Notes: a model not told the origin generated them from the sequence alone. DNA of 64,000 nucleotides from UBA5336 sp964415675 (GCA_964415675.1 CAYQBG010000001.1:220742-284741); one strand, 5' to 3'. Shown: positions 7,971-17,288, counted from the stretch's first letter. Program-made: numbers and translations.

Positions 7971-9374
7971 ATGAGTGATACATCCCTGCCCTTTGACCGG
8001 GCCCGCGCCGCCACCCTGCTCGCCGATGCCGTTTCCGGCGCCGATGACGGAGACATATTTGTCGAACGCACCCGTTCGGAAAGCTTCGTGTTCGACGATG
8101 GCCGGCTTAAATCGGCTGCCTATGACACCGGACAGGGCTTCGGCCTGCGTGTGGTCGCCGGCGAGGCGAGCGGCAATGCCCATGCCGCCGAACTGACAGA
8201 GGCGGCCATCGCCCGCGCCGCCGAGACGGCCGCGAAAGCCAAACGGGGCTATTCCGGCACCCTGGATGTCGGGCCAACACCGACCAATCGCCGCCTCTAT
8301 GCCCAGATCGACCCGACAGAAGCGCCCGACTTCGGGGCCAAGACGGCCCTGTTGTCGGAAATCGATGCCTGGACGCGGGCGCAGGATCCGCGCGTCGTGC
8401 AGGTTTCGGTCTCGCTCGCCGGATCGCGGCGCGAGGTCGATATCCTTCGGCCCGGCGGCGAGGCGATGCATGAAGTGCGTCCTCTTGTGCGGCTGAATGT
8501 CTCCGTCACCCTGGAACAGGATGGCCGGCGGGAAAGCGCGTCTGCGGGCGCCGGCGGGCGTGCCGCCTATGATGAATGGATCGCACCGGACCGCTGGAAA
8601 GGCCTGGTGAAACGCGCATTGAAGAAGGCCGAGACCAATCTCGAAAGCATCCCCACCCCGGCTGGCGAGATGGACGTCGTGCTCGGCCCGGGCTGGCCGG
8701 CTGTTCTGCTGCATGAAGCGGTCGGCCACGGGCTGGAGGGTGATTTTAACCGCAAGGGCACCAGCGTCTATTCCGGCCGCATCGGCGAACAGGTCGCCTC
8801 CAAGGGCGTAACCGTTGTCGATGACGGCACGATGGAAGACCGGCGAGGTTCGCTCTCCTTCGATGACGAGGGCACGCCGACCCAACGAAACGTCCTGATC
8901 GAGGACGGCGTTCTGAAAGCCTATATGCAGGACCGCCAGAATGCCCGGCTGATGGGCCATGCCCCGTCCGGAAATGGCCGGCGCGAGAGCTATGATTCCG
9001 GCATCATGCCGCGCATGACCAACACGATCATGCTGGGCGGCGACCATGATCCGGGTGAAATGGTCGCCTCCATCAAGCGCGGCATCTGGGCGGTCGATTT
9101 CGGCGGCGGGCAGGTCGATATCACCTCGGGCAATTTCGTCTTCCAGTGCACCGAGGCCTATCTGGTCGAGAACGGCAAGGTCGTCGCGCCGGTCAAGAAT
9201 GCCACGCTGATCGGCCATGGCCCCACCGCCCTCAGCCAGGTCGAGATGATCGGCAATGATTTTGCCATGGATGACGGTGTCGGCACCTGCGGCAAGGCGG
9301 GCCAGACTGTTCCCGTGGGCGTGGGCCAGCCAAGCCTGAAAGTGGGCGGACTGACAGTCGGGGGCGCAGGATGA
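7971..9374 (+). CDS. tldD: Metalloprotease TldD
   Basis: Cytosolic zinc protease of the TldD/PmbA family, which acts as a heterodimer to degrade unfolded peptides and mature some modified peptides. The 467 residues carry the metal motif HEAVGH (H248, E249, H253) in a typical LLHEAVGHGLEGDFN context and the C-terminal GTCGKAGQ segment. A TTG at 7935 would extend it by 12 residues, but the ATG at 7971 gives the usual start. No pmbA is in the window. Its stop overlaps the next ATG. Confidence 0.95.
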   Translation: MSDTSLPFDRARAATLLADAVSGADDGDIFVERTRSESFVFDDGRLKSAAYDTGQGFGLRVVAGEASGNAHAAELTEAAIARAAETAAKAKRGYSGTLDVGPTPTNRRLYAQIDPTEAPDFGAKTALLSEIDAWTRAQDPRVVQVSVSLAGSRREVDILRPGGEAMHEVRPLVRLNVSVTLEQDGRRESASAGAGGRAAYDEWIAPDRWKGLVKRALKKAETNLESIPTPAGEMDVVLGPGWPAVLLHEAVGHGLEGDFNRKGTSVYSGRIGEQVASKGVTVVDDGTMEDRRGSLSFDDEGTPTQRNVLIEDGVLKAYMQDRQNARLMGHAPSGNGRRESYDSGIMPRMTNTIMLGGDHDPGEMVASIKRGIWAVDFGGGQVDITSGNFVFQCTEAYLVENGKVVAPVKNATLIGHGPTALSQVEMIGNDFAMDDGVGTCGKAGQTVPVGVGQPSLKVGGLTVGGAG

Positions 9375-9844
9375 GGCTGAAGGCCCTTGTCTGCAGCCTC
9401 GCCGGCGCGGTGTCGCTCGGCGCCTGCGCAGATGAGGGCGCCAGTTCGCCGGTGTCAGATCTCAGGGCCGAAATCAGCGCGGCCGAGGCCCGCCGCGCCA
9501 TGATCGAAGACGATGTCATCCTCATTGATGTGCGAACGCCCGGGGAATGGGCGCAGACCGGGCTGCCCCGCGGCGCAGCGCGCGTGACACTTCAGGATCC
9601 GGCCTTTGTCGGGAAGGTGGAGGCAATCATCGGCGGCGACCGGACAGCAAAAATCGCCTTCATCTGCCGCTCGGGCAACCGCTCGAAAACGGCGCGGGAC
9701 CGCCTGAAACGCGCCGGATACTCTCATGTCACAAGCGTGGCCGGTGGCATGCTCGCGCGCAATGGCTGGAACAGCGAGGGTTATCCCACTGTCAGTCTCG
9801 CCAATGCCGAGTGCGCGGGCGCGCACATGACGGCAAGCTGCTGA
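9371..9844 (+). CDS. Rhodanese-domain lipoprotein
   Basis: 157 residues with a lipoprotein signal (VSLGAC, lipidated C19) and one rhodanese domain. The domain shows VILIDVRTPGEW and the active loop CRSGNRS with C99. Rhodaneses transfer sulfane sulfur; a periplasmic lipid-anchored form suggests cyanide, sulfide or persulfide handling, or thiol redox work. The ATG overlaps the tldD stop by four bases, so the pair is co-translated. Two further cysteines near the C-terminus could form a disulfide. Confidence 0.85.
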   Translation: MRLKALVCSLAGAVSLGACADEGASSPVSDLRAEISAAEARRAMIEDDVILIDVRTPGEWAQTGLPRGAARVTLQDPAFVGKVEAIIGGDRTAKIAFICRSGNRSKTARDRLKRAGYSHVTSVAGGMLARNGWNSEGYPTVSLANAECAGAHMTASC

Positions 9845-9876
9845 AGCCGCGCCGGCACCGGTTCGCACTCGCTTCC

Positions 9877-11712
9877 CTACTCCCCCGGCGTTTTCGCCCC
9901 GGACCTGTCGAGCGCGACGCCGGACGCATCGACTTCCATTGCCCGCGTATGATCGTCAGAGTGGCGCGAAAGCTTGCGCAGCCACGGGCTGAGCAGGATC
10001 AGCGCCGCGCCGAGCGCCACCGCAGCGGTGCCGAGTTGCAGATAGACCGCATTATAGGCTGCAAGACTTTCCGCCGTCGGGGCGCCTTCCGGCACCTGCG
10101 TGCGCTTGGCGACTTCTGCCGCAATCACATTGGCGAAGGACGAGGCGAGGAACCAGTAGCCCATCATGAAACCGACAATCTGCGGCGCTGACATCTTGGT
10201 CACCGCCGAAAGGCCCACCGGCGAGAGGAACACCTCACCCGTCGTGTGCAACAGATACATCAGGATGATGAACAGGACCGAGATGCGCAGCGCACCGGCT
10301 GCATCCGGCGTGGCGGTCTGGATGCCGAGATTGAGGATATAGAAGCCGGCCCCGATCTGCACCATGCCAAATCCGAACTTGATGAAGGCGTTCGGCTCCC
10401 AGCCGCGATCGCCAAGCCAGGTCCACAGCGCGGCGACGATCGGCGCAAACACGATGATGAAATACGGGTTCGCCGATTGAAGATATGTGGCCGGGAACTC
10501 CTGCCCGCCAATCTCATTGACGACATGTGCCCCGGCAAACAGGTTCAGCGAGGTCGGCCCCTGGTCGAACAGGGTCCAGAACAGGACCGACGAAATCGAC
10601 AGGATCAGCAGGCCGATCATCGAATTGCGCGTGTCGGCATCAAGCTTTGTCAGCATGTAAAACACGATCGCGGCGGTCACGAGAAAGAAGACCGGATACA
10701 TCGCGGCTGAAGTGAAAGTGGAAAACTGCAGCAGGACAAAGGCCACCGCCGCAAAGCCAAGCCCGGCGAGATAGACCAGCCATTCCCGGTTCAGCCCCGC
10801 AAAGACCGGCGTTTTCAGATCCACGCCAGCGGGCGGCTCGGCGCGTCCCTCCAGCCAGCCCTGCCCGAACACGAACACGACCAGCCCGGCCAGCATGCCG
10901 ATGGCGGCCAGCCCGAAGCCGAGCGACCAGCCATAATTCGCCGCCGCCCAGCCGCACGCGATGCCCGACAGGAAGGAACCGAGATTGATACCCATATAAT
11001 ACAGGGTGAAACCGCTGTCGCGCCGTCGGTCGCCCTGCTCATAAAGCGCGCCGACACAGGTCGAGATGTTCGGCTTGAGGAAGCCGACCCCCGCCACGAT
11101 CAGCGCCAGCGCCGCAAACAGGATCGTCTCATAGAGCGGGCTGCGCACGCGCTCCACCGTGCCTGTCAGTGTGGCGGTCTCGCCGCCCGGCCCGGCATAG
11201 CTCACAGCACGCACGGGCGAGCCCTCTTCAGGCTGCACGAAGGCCGTGACCGCATAGGCCTCACCGTCCACGACAATTTCGCGCTGGTCGCGCGTTTCGC
11301 TATAGGTCGGCCGTTCCAGGGCATAATCTGCGCCGTCAACCACCAGCTTTTCGCTCGCGGGCGGCCCGTGAAAGCCCATCAGGCCATGGCCGGCGACCAG
11401 CAGCACCGCCCCGAATGTCACCGCCTTGCGAAAGCCGATATATTTGTCCGCCAGCCAGCCGCCGAGCAGCGGGCCGAGATAGACCAGCGCCACATAGGCG
11501 CCATACAGGGTCAGCGAGAAGGAACTGTCGAACAGGAAATGCCAGGTGAGATAGAAGATCAGCAGCGCGCGCATCCCGTAATAGGAAAACCGCTCCCACA
11601 TCTCGGCGAAGAACAGGATGTACAGCCCGCGCGGATGCTTGCGCATCTCCCACATCGAAAAAGCGAAGATCAGCGGCACAAGCGCCAGCGCGGCGAAGAG
11701 AAGGATCTGCAT
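9877..11712 (-). CDS. POT family peptide/H+ symporter with a periplasmic insertion
   Basis: Proton-coupled oligopeptide transporter, 611 residues. Diagnostic motifs are FFAEMWERFSYYGMRALL (34-51, the ExxER motif), FLKPNISTCVG (211-221) and TLYYMGINLGS (236-246). Two things are unusual: an extra hydrophobic helix ahead of the ExxER helix, and about 74 residues (117-190) of soluble, strand-like sequence inserted before the FLKPNIS helix. The ATG at 11712 with upstream GCAGGG is preferred over a GTG at 11787. It converges on the rhodanese gene. Confidence 0.9.
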   Translation of the reverse strand: MQILLFAALALVPLIFAFSMWEMRKHPRGLYILFFAEMWERFSYYGMRALLIFYLTWHFLFDSSFSLTLYGAYVALVYLGPLLGGWLADKYIGFRKAVTFGAVLLVAGHGLMGFHGPPASEKLVVDGADYALERPTYSETRDQREIVVDGEAYAVTAFVQPEEGSPVRAVSYAGPGGETATLTGTVERVRSPLYETILFAALALIVAGVGFLKPNISTCVGALYEQGDRRRDSGFTLYYMGINLGSFLSGIACGWAAANYGWSLGFGLAAIGMLAGLVVFVFGQGWLEGRAEPPAGVDLKTPVFAGLNREWLVYLAGLGFAAVAFVLLQFSTFTSAAMYPVFFLVTAAIVFYMLTKLDADTRNSMIGLLILSISSVLFWTLFDQGPTSLNLFAGAHVVNEIGGQEFPATYLQSANPYFIIVFAPIVAALWTWLGDRGWEPNAFIKFGFGMVQIGAGFYILNLGIQTATPDAAGALRISVLFIILMYLLHTTGEVFLSPVGLSAVTKMSAPQIVGFMMGYWFLASSFANVIAAEVAKRTQVPEGAPTAESLAAYNAVYLQLGTAAVALGAALILLSPWLRKLSRHSDDHTRAMEVDASGVALDRSGAKTPGE

Positions 11713-12004
11713 GAATGGCCCTGCCCGGATATCCAGTGTTGACGACCCGCCACGCCCCCGGCGCGCGATTTGTGACACTTTGACCACGGGCTCCGAGATG
11801 GCTCAAGGCAGAATGTGCTGCCCAGGCTACGAAAAAAGGGTAGGGTTTTTCGGAACGCGGCGAGTGGCGCAGGCTGCGGCGACATCGGGGATCGGACGAT
11901 CATGTCAGGTCGGCAAAACCTCGCTGACAGTGAGAATCCGCAATTGCCGATAGCCGGGCCGGTCGCAGACGCCTAAACTGCTGTCCAGGAAGAAAGGTCC
12001 ACCC

Positions 12005-12559
12005 ATGCATCTCACCCGCCTGCCCTTTTTCGCCGCGCTTCTCCTCGCGCTTGCCCTTCTCGCCGCATGCGCCAGCACGCCCGGCGGCTTTGACCAGCGC
12101 GAGGTGGCCGATGATTCGCGCCGCGCCCTCTCGCGCCTTCTCGAAAGCAACAGCGCCGCGCGCGCGATTGCCGGCCAGGCCCATTCCGTGGTCGTCTTCC
12201 CCTCCATCGTGAAAGGCGGGCTTGTCGTCGGCGGGGCCTATGGCGAGGGCACCCATCTGCGCGCCGGCGCGGTGCAGGATTATTACACTTCGATCAGCGG
12301 CAGCTGGGGCCTGCAGGCGGGCGCGCAGAGCTATGGCTATGCGCTCTTCCTGATGGATGCCGGCGCGGCCGATTATCTCAGCCGCTCGGATGGCTGGGAA
12401 ATCGGCGTCGGCCCGACCGTCGTCGTGGTCGATGCCGGCAAGGCCGAAAACCTCTCCAGCTCCACCCTGAGAGAAGACGCCTACGCCTTCATCTTCAACC
12501 AACGCGGCCTGATGGCCGGCGTAAGCATCGAGGGCACGAAAGTGACGAAGGTGCGTTAG
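12005..12559 (+). CDS. YSC84-related lipoprotein
   Basis: 184-residue lipoprotein (LLAAC, lipidated C22) with a YSC84/DUF500-type domain. Seen motifs are VVVFPSIVKGGLVVGGAYGEG, typical of the family, and a C-terminal EDAYAFIFNQRGLMAGVS. In eukaryotes the domain binds actin and lipid; the bacterial role is unknown. Single gene with its own 5' region (11788-12004); the next gene is uvrB. Confidence 0.85.
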   Translation: MHLTRLPFFAALLLALALLAACASTPGGFDQREVADDSRRALSRLLESNSAARAIAGQAHSVVVFPSIVKGGLVVGGAYGEGTHLRAGAVQDYYTSISGSWGLQAGAQSYGYALFLMDAGAADYLSRSDGWEIGVGPTVVVVDAGKAENLSSSTLREDAYAFIFNQRGLMAGVSIEGTKVTKVR

Positions 12560-12653
12560 GGGGCATGACAGTTTCCCGGCATTCTCCATACCCCATAAAA
12601 GCCCCCCAGATCGCGCCTTAACGCCCCGCGCGTTCCGCCCTACATTGCCGGAC

Positions 12654-14849
12654 ATGCCCAAGCCCATGAAAGGCGTCTCTGACGCCGCTGCGATTTTCGA
12701 GTTCGATGCCTTCCGCAATGTGATCGGCGCGCCCGAGGCGTGGGCGCCCCACCGGCCGGAGCGCGACTGGGAGAAGATCGAGGGCGGGCGCCGCTTCCGG
12801 CTCGATGCCGAGTATGAGCCCGCCGGCGACCAGCGCACCGCCATCCCCGAACTGGTCGAGGGCACACAGGCCGGCGAGCGCGACCAGGTCCTGCTCGGCG
12901 CGACCGGCACGGGCAAGACCTTCACCATGGCGCAGGTGATCGAGCGCACCCAGCGCCCGGCCCTCATCCTCGCGCCCAACAAGACCCTCGCCGCCCAGCT
13001 TTATGGCGAGTTCAAATCCTTCTTCCCCGACAATGCGGTGGAATATTTCGTCTCCTATTACGATTATTACCAGCCCGAAGCCTATGTCCCCAATCGCGAC
13101 CTCTATATCGAGAAGGAATCCTCGATCAACGAGGCGATCGACCGGATGCGCCACTCGGCCACCCGCGCCATCCTCGAGCGCGATGATGTGATCATCGTCG
13201 CCTCGGTCTCGTGCATTTACGGCATCGGCTCGGTCGAGACCTACACCTCGATGACGACCAAGCTGGAAGCGGGACAACAGATCGACCCGCGCGAGGTCAT
13301 GCAGCAGCTCGTCGCCCTGCAGTATAATCGCAATGACGTCTCCTTCTCGCGTGGCTCATTCCGCGTGAAGGGCGATGTTATCGACATTTTCCCCGCCCAT
13401 TATGAAGACCGCGCCTGGAAACTCTCCTTTTTCGGCGACGAGCTGGAGGCGATCACCGAGTTCGACCCGCTCACCGGGCGCACGCTGCACAAGCTCGACG
13501 CGATCAAGCTCTATGCCAACAGCCATTATGTCACCCCGCGCCCGACGCTGAACCAGGCCATCGGCTCCATCAAGGAGGAGCTGAAATCCACCATCGCGCA
13601 TTTCGAGGCGAACGGAAAACTGCTCGAAGCCCAGCGGATCGAGCAGCGCACGCAATATGACCTGGAAATGCTCGCCGCGACCGGCTCGTGCAACGGGATC
13701 GAGAATTACAGCCGCTATCTCACCGGGCGCAAGCCGGGCGAGCCGCCGCCGACCCTGTTCGAATACATCCCCGACAATGCCCTCCTCTTCGTCGATGAGA
13801 GCCACCAGACCATTCCGCAGCTCGGCGCGATGTTCCGCGGCGACTTCAACCGCAAGCGCACCCTGGCCGAATATGGCTTCCGCCTGCCATCCTGCGCCGA
13901 TAATCGCCCGCTGCGCTTTGAGGAATGGGACGCGATGCGCCCGCAGACGCTGCATGTCTCCGCCACGCCCGGCCCATGGGAGATGGAGCGCACCGGCGGG
14001 GTCTTCACCGAACAGGTGATCCGCCCCACGGGCCTGATCGATCCGCCGGTGGAGGTGCGCCCCGTGGCGGCGGATGGGGCCAACCAGGTCGATGATGTCC
14101 TCGCCGAGATCCGCGAGACCACCGCCGCCGGCCACCGCACGCTTGTCACCACGCTGACCAAGAAAATGTCCGAGGATCTCACCGAATACCTGCATGAACA
14201 GGGCGTACGCGTGCGCTACATGCATTCGGATATCGACACGGTGGAGCGGATCGAGATCATCCGCGACCTGCGCCTTGGCGAGTTCGATGTGCTGGTCGGC
14301 ATCAACCTCCTGCGCGAGGGGCTCGACATTCCCGAATGCGGCCTGGTCGCCATTCTCGATGCGGACAAGGAGGGCTTCCTGCGTTCGGAGACCTCGCTGG
14401 TGCAGACCATTGGCCGCGCGGCGCGCAATGCCGACGCGCGCGTCATCCTCTATGCCGACCGCATCACCGGCTCGATGCAGCGCGCCATGGACGAGACCGA
14501 GCGAAGGCGCGTCAAACAGCTCGCCTATAATGAGGAACACGGCATCACACCGACCACGATCAAGCGCGCCGTCGCCGACATACTCGGCGAGCTCGGCGAG
14601 AAACGCCCCGCCGGCAATTATGGCGAAGGCCAACTCAAGGGCGGCAAGTCCCGCCGCGGGCGCGAACGCCGAGGCGTTGCAGAAGCCCCCGCCTTGCCAC
14701 TTGCGGGCGAACCGGGACATAATATCGGCGCACACATCGCCGACCTGGAACGCCAGATGCGAGACGCAGCGGCGAATCTGGAGTTCGAGGAAGCGGCGCG
14801 GCTGCGCGATGAGGTGAAGAAGCTGAGAGAGGCGGAGTTGGGGGTTTAG
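12654..14849 (+). CDS. uvrB: Excinuclease ABC subunit B
   Basis: DNA-damage verification helicase of nucleotide excision repair, acting with UvrA and UvrC. The 731 residues show Walker A GATGTGKT, the beta-hairpin region YYDYYQPEAYVP, helicase box VDESHQ, the motif VI stretch QTIGRAARN, and a C-terminal UVR motif (ADLERQMRDAAANLEFEEAA) that binds UvrC. The residue run before GRRFRLDAEYEPAGDQ is a little longer than in many UvrB proteins. The start is taken at the ATG 12654; a TTG at 12645 and an ATG at 12666 are alternatives. Confidence 0.98.
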   Translation: MPKPMKGVSDAAAIFEFDAFRNVIGAPEAWAPHRPERDWEKIEGGRRFRLDAEYEPAGDQRTAIPELVEGTQAGERDQVLLGATGTGKTFTMAQVIERTQRPALILAPNKTLAAQLYGEFKSFFPDNAVEYFVSYYDYYQPEAYVPNRDLYIEKESSINEAIDRMRHSATRAILERDDVIIVASVSCIYGIGSVETYTSMTTKLEAGQQIDPREVMQQLVALQYNRNDVSFSRGSFRVKGDVIDIFPAHYEDRAWKLSFFGDELEAITEFDPLTGRTLHKLDAIKLYANSHYVTPRPTLNQAIGSIKEELKSTIAHFEANGKLLEAQRIEQRTQYDLEMLAATGSCNGIENYSRYLTGRKPGEPPPTLFEYIPDNALLFVDESHQTIPQLGAMFRGDFNRKRTLAEYGFRLPSCADNRPLRFEEWDAMRPQTLHVSATPGPWEMERTGGVFTEQVIRPTGLIDPPVEVRPVAADGANQVDDVLAEIRETTAAGHRTLVTTLTKKMSEDLTEYLHEQGVRVRYMHSDIDTVERIEIIRDLRLGEFDVLVGINLLREGLDIPECGLVAILDADKEGFLRSETSLVQTIGRAARNADARVILYADRITGSMQRAMDETERRRVKQLAYNEEHGITPTTIKRAVADILGELGEKRPAGNYGEGQLKGGKSRRGRERRGVAEAPALPLAGEPGHNIGAHIADLERQMRDAAANLEFEEAARLRDEVKKLREAELGV

Positions 14850-14940
14850 ATGCCTTAGAAGCATCGTTGCAAACGGCATTCATCGCAAGCATTAATGAAT
14901 GATTATTATAAACAATTTTAGCAATGTCAATAAAATAACA

Positions 14941-15405
14941 CTACCACACTTTACAGAAAACTTTCTCTAAACGCAATTTTAGACTGGACCATTTTCTTTG
15001 AATAAAATTCCGAGCGACACCCAAAGCGAACCCAATTGCGCAGGCCATCAGATGCAGAAATAGCAAAAATATTAATGTTTCAAACGCAACACGAATGACG
15101 CCCCAGGCATCTTGTAACGCCCCGTAAGGACTCTCAGCAAACCTACAAAAAAACAGCGTCCAAATTCCCCACCCACCATAGAACGCAGAGTACAACTTTA
15201 ATCCATGCTCACGGTGTAGAGAGCAATACCTATCCGTCAATTTTCTGACAAACCACATCCCAAAATCAGATATGAAAATATCATTATTGCTGAAAAGTTT
15301 TCTAAACTCATTTCGAGGCATCCCGCTACACTTCTCATTTGACGGTAGCGGACGCATATTGCGCCGATATTTAGCTGGAAATCCTAATTTCACCAAACGA
15401 CGCAT
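14941..15405 (-). CDS. AT-rich orphan membrane protein
   Basis: No family recognised. The frame encodes about 154 residues with a basic N-terminal half and hydrophobic stretches around WTLFFCRF and ETLIFLLFLHLMACAIGFAL, so it is probably membrane-bound. Base composition from about 14870 to 15400 is clearly AT-richer than both flanks and codon use differs, which suggests acquisition by transfer. The frame is open from a GTG at 15504 inside the REP palindrome; ATG 15405 or ATG 15357 are the plausible starts and none has a clear ribosome site. Confidence 0.5.
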   Translation of the reverse strand: MRRLVKLGFPAKYRRNMRPLPSNEKCSGMPRNEFRKLFSNNDIFISDFGMWFVRKLTDRYCSLHREHGLKLYSAFYGGWGIWTLFFCRFAESPYGALQDAWGVIRVAFETLIFLLFLHLMACAIGFALGVARNFIQRKWSSLKLRLEKVFCKVW

Positions 15406-15451
15406 CACGTGTTGCAGGCGGCGTATCGAAACGCTTCGCGCCTTGTAGCCT

Positions 15452-15540
15452 CGTAGGGTGCATGGAGCAAAGCGATATGCACCATCCGCCCCCACAGCAA
15501 GCACCGACGGTGCATATCGCTACGCTCCATGCACCCTACG
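15452..15540. repeat. Inverted REP pair (BIME-like) next to the RAYT gene
   Basis: Two 32-nt arms, 15452-15483 and 15509-15540, are inverted copies matching at 30 of 32 positions, separated by 25 nt. Each arm is itself a hairpin, GGTGCAT ... ATGCACC. The right arm covers the stop codon of the adjacent REP-associated transposase. This is the classic substrate arrangement of that transposase class. Confidence 0.85.
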
Positions 15541-16060
15541 GGTCGCGTTCGCCGAAATGGCGGTGTTTCCAGGCTTCGGGGTCGTATTCGAGGCCGCTTT
15601 CACGTTTGAAGCGGTGCCATGAGGAATAGGGCCAATCGTCCACATCCGCGACATGGCCGTGCTTGACCGGGTTGTAATGGATATATCCGATATGCGCGGC
15701 GAGGTCGTCCTCATCGCGTATGACGTGTTCCCAATAGCGGCGCTGCCAGACGCCCCGCTCCCCCTTGCGCCGGCCTTCGCCCCTTTCGGCTTCCGACAAG
15801 GCGCGCGTGAACCGGGTCTTGATGAGGCGCCAGCGCATGGCGAAATCATGGTCGCCCTCCGGCAATTGCCAGAGTGTGTGGAGATGATCGGGCAGGACGA
15901 CCACGGCAACGGTCTCGAAATTGTGCGACCGCGCCGTCTGCGCCCAGGCCGCGCGCAGCGCGTCGATGTGCTTTACAAGCAGGCCCGACCGCCGGTCCGC
16001 GAGGTTGACGGTGAAGAAATAGGTCCCGCCCGGGATGATGAGCCTTCGGTATTCGGTCAA
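15536..16060 (-). CDS. REP-associated tyrosine transposase (RAYT)
   Basis: Single-strand DNA transposase/nuclease of the Y1 (IS200/IS605-like) superfamily that acts on REP palindromes. The 174 residues begin MTEYRRLIIPGGTYFFTVNL, the family N-terminus, and carry the HUH motif VLPDHLHTLW (H59, H61) and the catalytic tyrosine in YIHYNPVKHG (Y126 or Y129). The start is TTG at 16060 with GAGG ten bases upstream; the open frame continues far upstream but only as the antisense of the next gene. It is flanked by REP copies on both sides, overlapping its stop and just ahead of its start. Confidence 0.9.
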   Translation of the reverse strand: MTEYRRLIIPGGTYFFTVNLADRRSGLLVKHIDALRAAWAQTARSHNFETVAVVVLPDHLHTLWQLPEGDHDFAMRWRLIKTRFTRALSEAERGEGRRKGERGVWQRRYWEHVIRDEDDLAAHIGYIHYNPVKHGHVADVDDWPYSSWHRFKRESGLEYDPEAWKHRHFGERDP

Positions 16061-16069
16061 GGCAGGCCT

Positions 16070-16101
16070 CGTGGGAGCATGGAGCGACGCGATAGGCGCA
16101 T
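16070..16101 (+). repeat. Third, diverged REP copy upstream of the RAYT start
   Basis: The segment 16070-16101 shares GCATGGAGC and GCGATA with the left arm of the 15452 palindrome in the same spacing and orientation, with a few substitutions and one deletion. It lies within about 40 bp of the RAYT start codon. Confidence 0.6.
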
Positions 16102-16210
16102 AATAAACCGAAACAAAACCGGTGGTGCTACTCCCCCCACTGGAACTTCGCGCCGCCTCCCCCCACATCGCCGCCTTTCCCCGCCCCGGACAACAGGAGC
16201 CCGTCGCCCC

Positions 16211-16954
16211 ATGAAGCCTGCGCTTGCTGCGATTGTCTTTCTCGGTTTCACCGCTGCACCCGCGGGCGCGCAGACGCTCGGCACCGTTTTCGGGCCCGAG
16301 GTCGACCCAGACGACCGCGCCGCTGAATACCGCTTCGCCATTGCCGATGAGGGGGAAGGCGGCTCCGACATGGCCCACCGCATCCATGTCCAGCGCGCTT
16401 TTTCCGGCAGTCTCCGCCTGCGCGGCGTGCTGACCTATCGCGACCGCCCCGGCGCCGCGCCAGAGCCCGACAATCTCCAGGGCGAGCTTCTCTGGCAGCT
16501 GGTCGAGCGCACGCCCGGCGGTTATTCCACCGGCCTGCGCTTCGATGCCCGCGTTTCGGAAGGTGATGACACCCCCCACCAGATCGGCGCGAACTGGACC
16601 CATCAATGGGCGCTTGGCGAGGGCTGGCGTGCGCGCGCTGTCCTGCTGCTCGACCGCGATGTCGGCCCGGGCAGCCGCGAGGATGTCTTCGTCGAAACGC
16701 GCGCCAGCCTCTCGCGCAAACTCGACAATGGCCTGCGCATCGGTCTCGACAGTTTCAATGATTATGGCGGTGTCGATGCCGGTTTCGGCGGGTTTGACAA
16801 CCAGTCCCACCAGCTCGGCGTGTCGGTGGGCGGCGGGCTTGGCGGGAACTGGGGATGGTCGCTGATGGCGCTGGGCGGGCTGTCGGATAGCGCGCCGGAC
16901 AGCGACCTGGCCATCCGTATCGGTCGCAGCTTCACGCCCGCCAGTGCCGGGTAA
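16211..16954 (+). CDS. Secreted, probable outer-membrane beta-barrel protein
   Basis: 247 residues with a signal peptide ending AAPAGAQ (about 1-20). The remainder alternates polar and hydrophobic residues in strand-sized blocks with Gly and aromatic positions (GLRIGLDSFNDYGG, LGVSVGGGLGGNWGWSLMAL), as in small outer-membrane barrels. No named family recognised. The ATG is in a divergent arrangement with the RAYT; a short inverted repeat (ACCGCG/CGCGGT) follows the stop. Confidence 0.7.
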   Translation: MKPALAAIVFLGFTAAPAGAQTLGTVFGPEVDPDDRAAEYRFAIADEGEGGSDMAHRIHVQRAFSGSLRLRGVLTYRDRPGAAPEPDNLQGELLWQLVERTPGGYSTGLRFDARVSEGDDTPHQIGANWTHQWALGEGWRARAVLLLDRDVGPGSREDVFVETRASLSRKLDNGLRIGLDSFNDYGGVDAGFGGFDNQSHQLGVSVGGGLGGNWGWSLMALGGLSDSAPDSDLAIRIGRSFTPASAG

Positions 16955-17288
16955 CCGCGCCAACCCGCGGTGAGGATGCGGGCGGCGCGGCACTGAAAGA
17001 GGCATGCGACCGGTCTTGGGTGGGGGGACGCCCGGCCACACACCTCTTCAGCCCCCCGGGCGCGATCTCCCTGCCAGATAGTAGCTGACCGCAATCTGAA
17101 CGTTCCGGTTGTGTGAGGTTCATCACGCCGATGCGCGGGCGTCGGCCAGATACAGGTCTGAAAAAATGCTAGTTTCCGCTCGTTAGGCGTCATGTATTGG
17201 CGCCTATATCCGGCCCGATTTTCCGCTTCCATAAATCTTCTGAAAGGGTTATTCTGCCGGCGTAACAAGTTTTCCTTGGGGGTCAGTC
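16955..17288. other. Gene-free stretch with probable promoter of the next gene
   Basis: 334 bp. It begins with a small hairpin (16954-16971) just after the preceding stop. I see no open frame with coding character, no RNA gene and no repeat in the rest; the lower-GC last 120 bp presumably holds the promoter of the 17289 gene. Confidence 0.4.

Noticed and set aside
7374..9218. A 614-codon minus-strand frame over the TPR and tldD genes
   Set aside because: Antisense artefact of high-GC coding DNA; tldD on the other strand has clear catalytic motifs.
13356..14879. A 507-codon minus-strand frame over uvrB
   Set aside because: Antisense of a gene with unmistakable helicase motifs; the frame has no domain and arises from GC skew at codon position 3.
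16061..17041. A continuous minus-strand frame of about 500 codons running from 17041 into the RAYT gene
   Set aside because: Only the last 174 codons match the transposase; the rest is the antisense of the 16211-16954 gene and of non-coding DNA, Ala/Pro/Arg-rich with no motif. The TTG at 16060 is the supported start.
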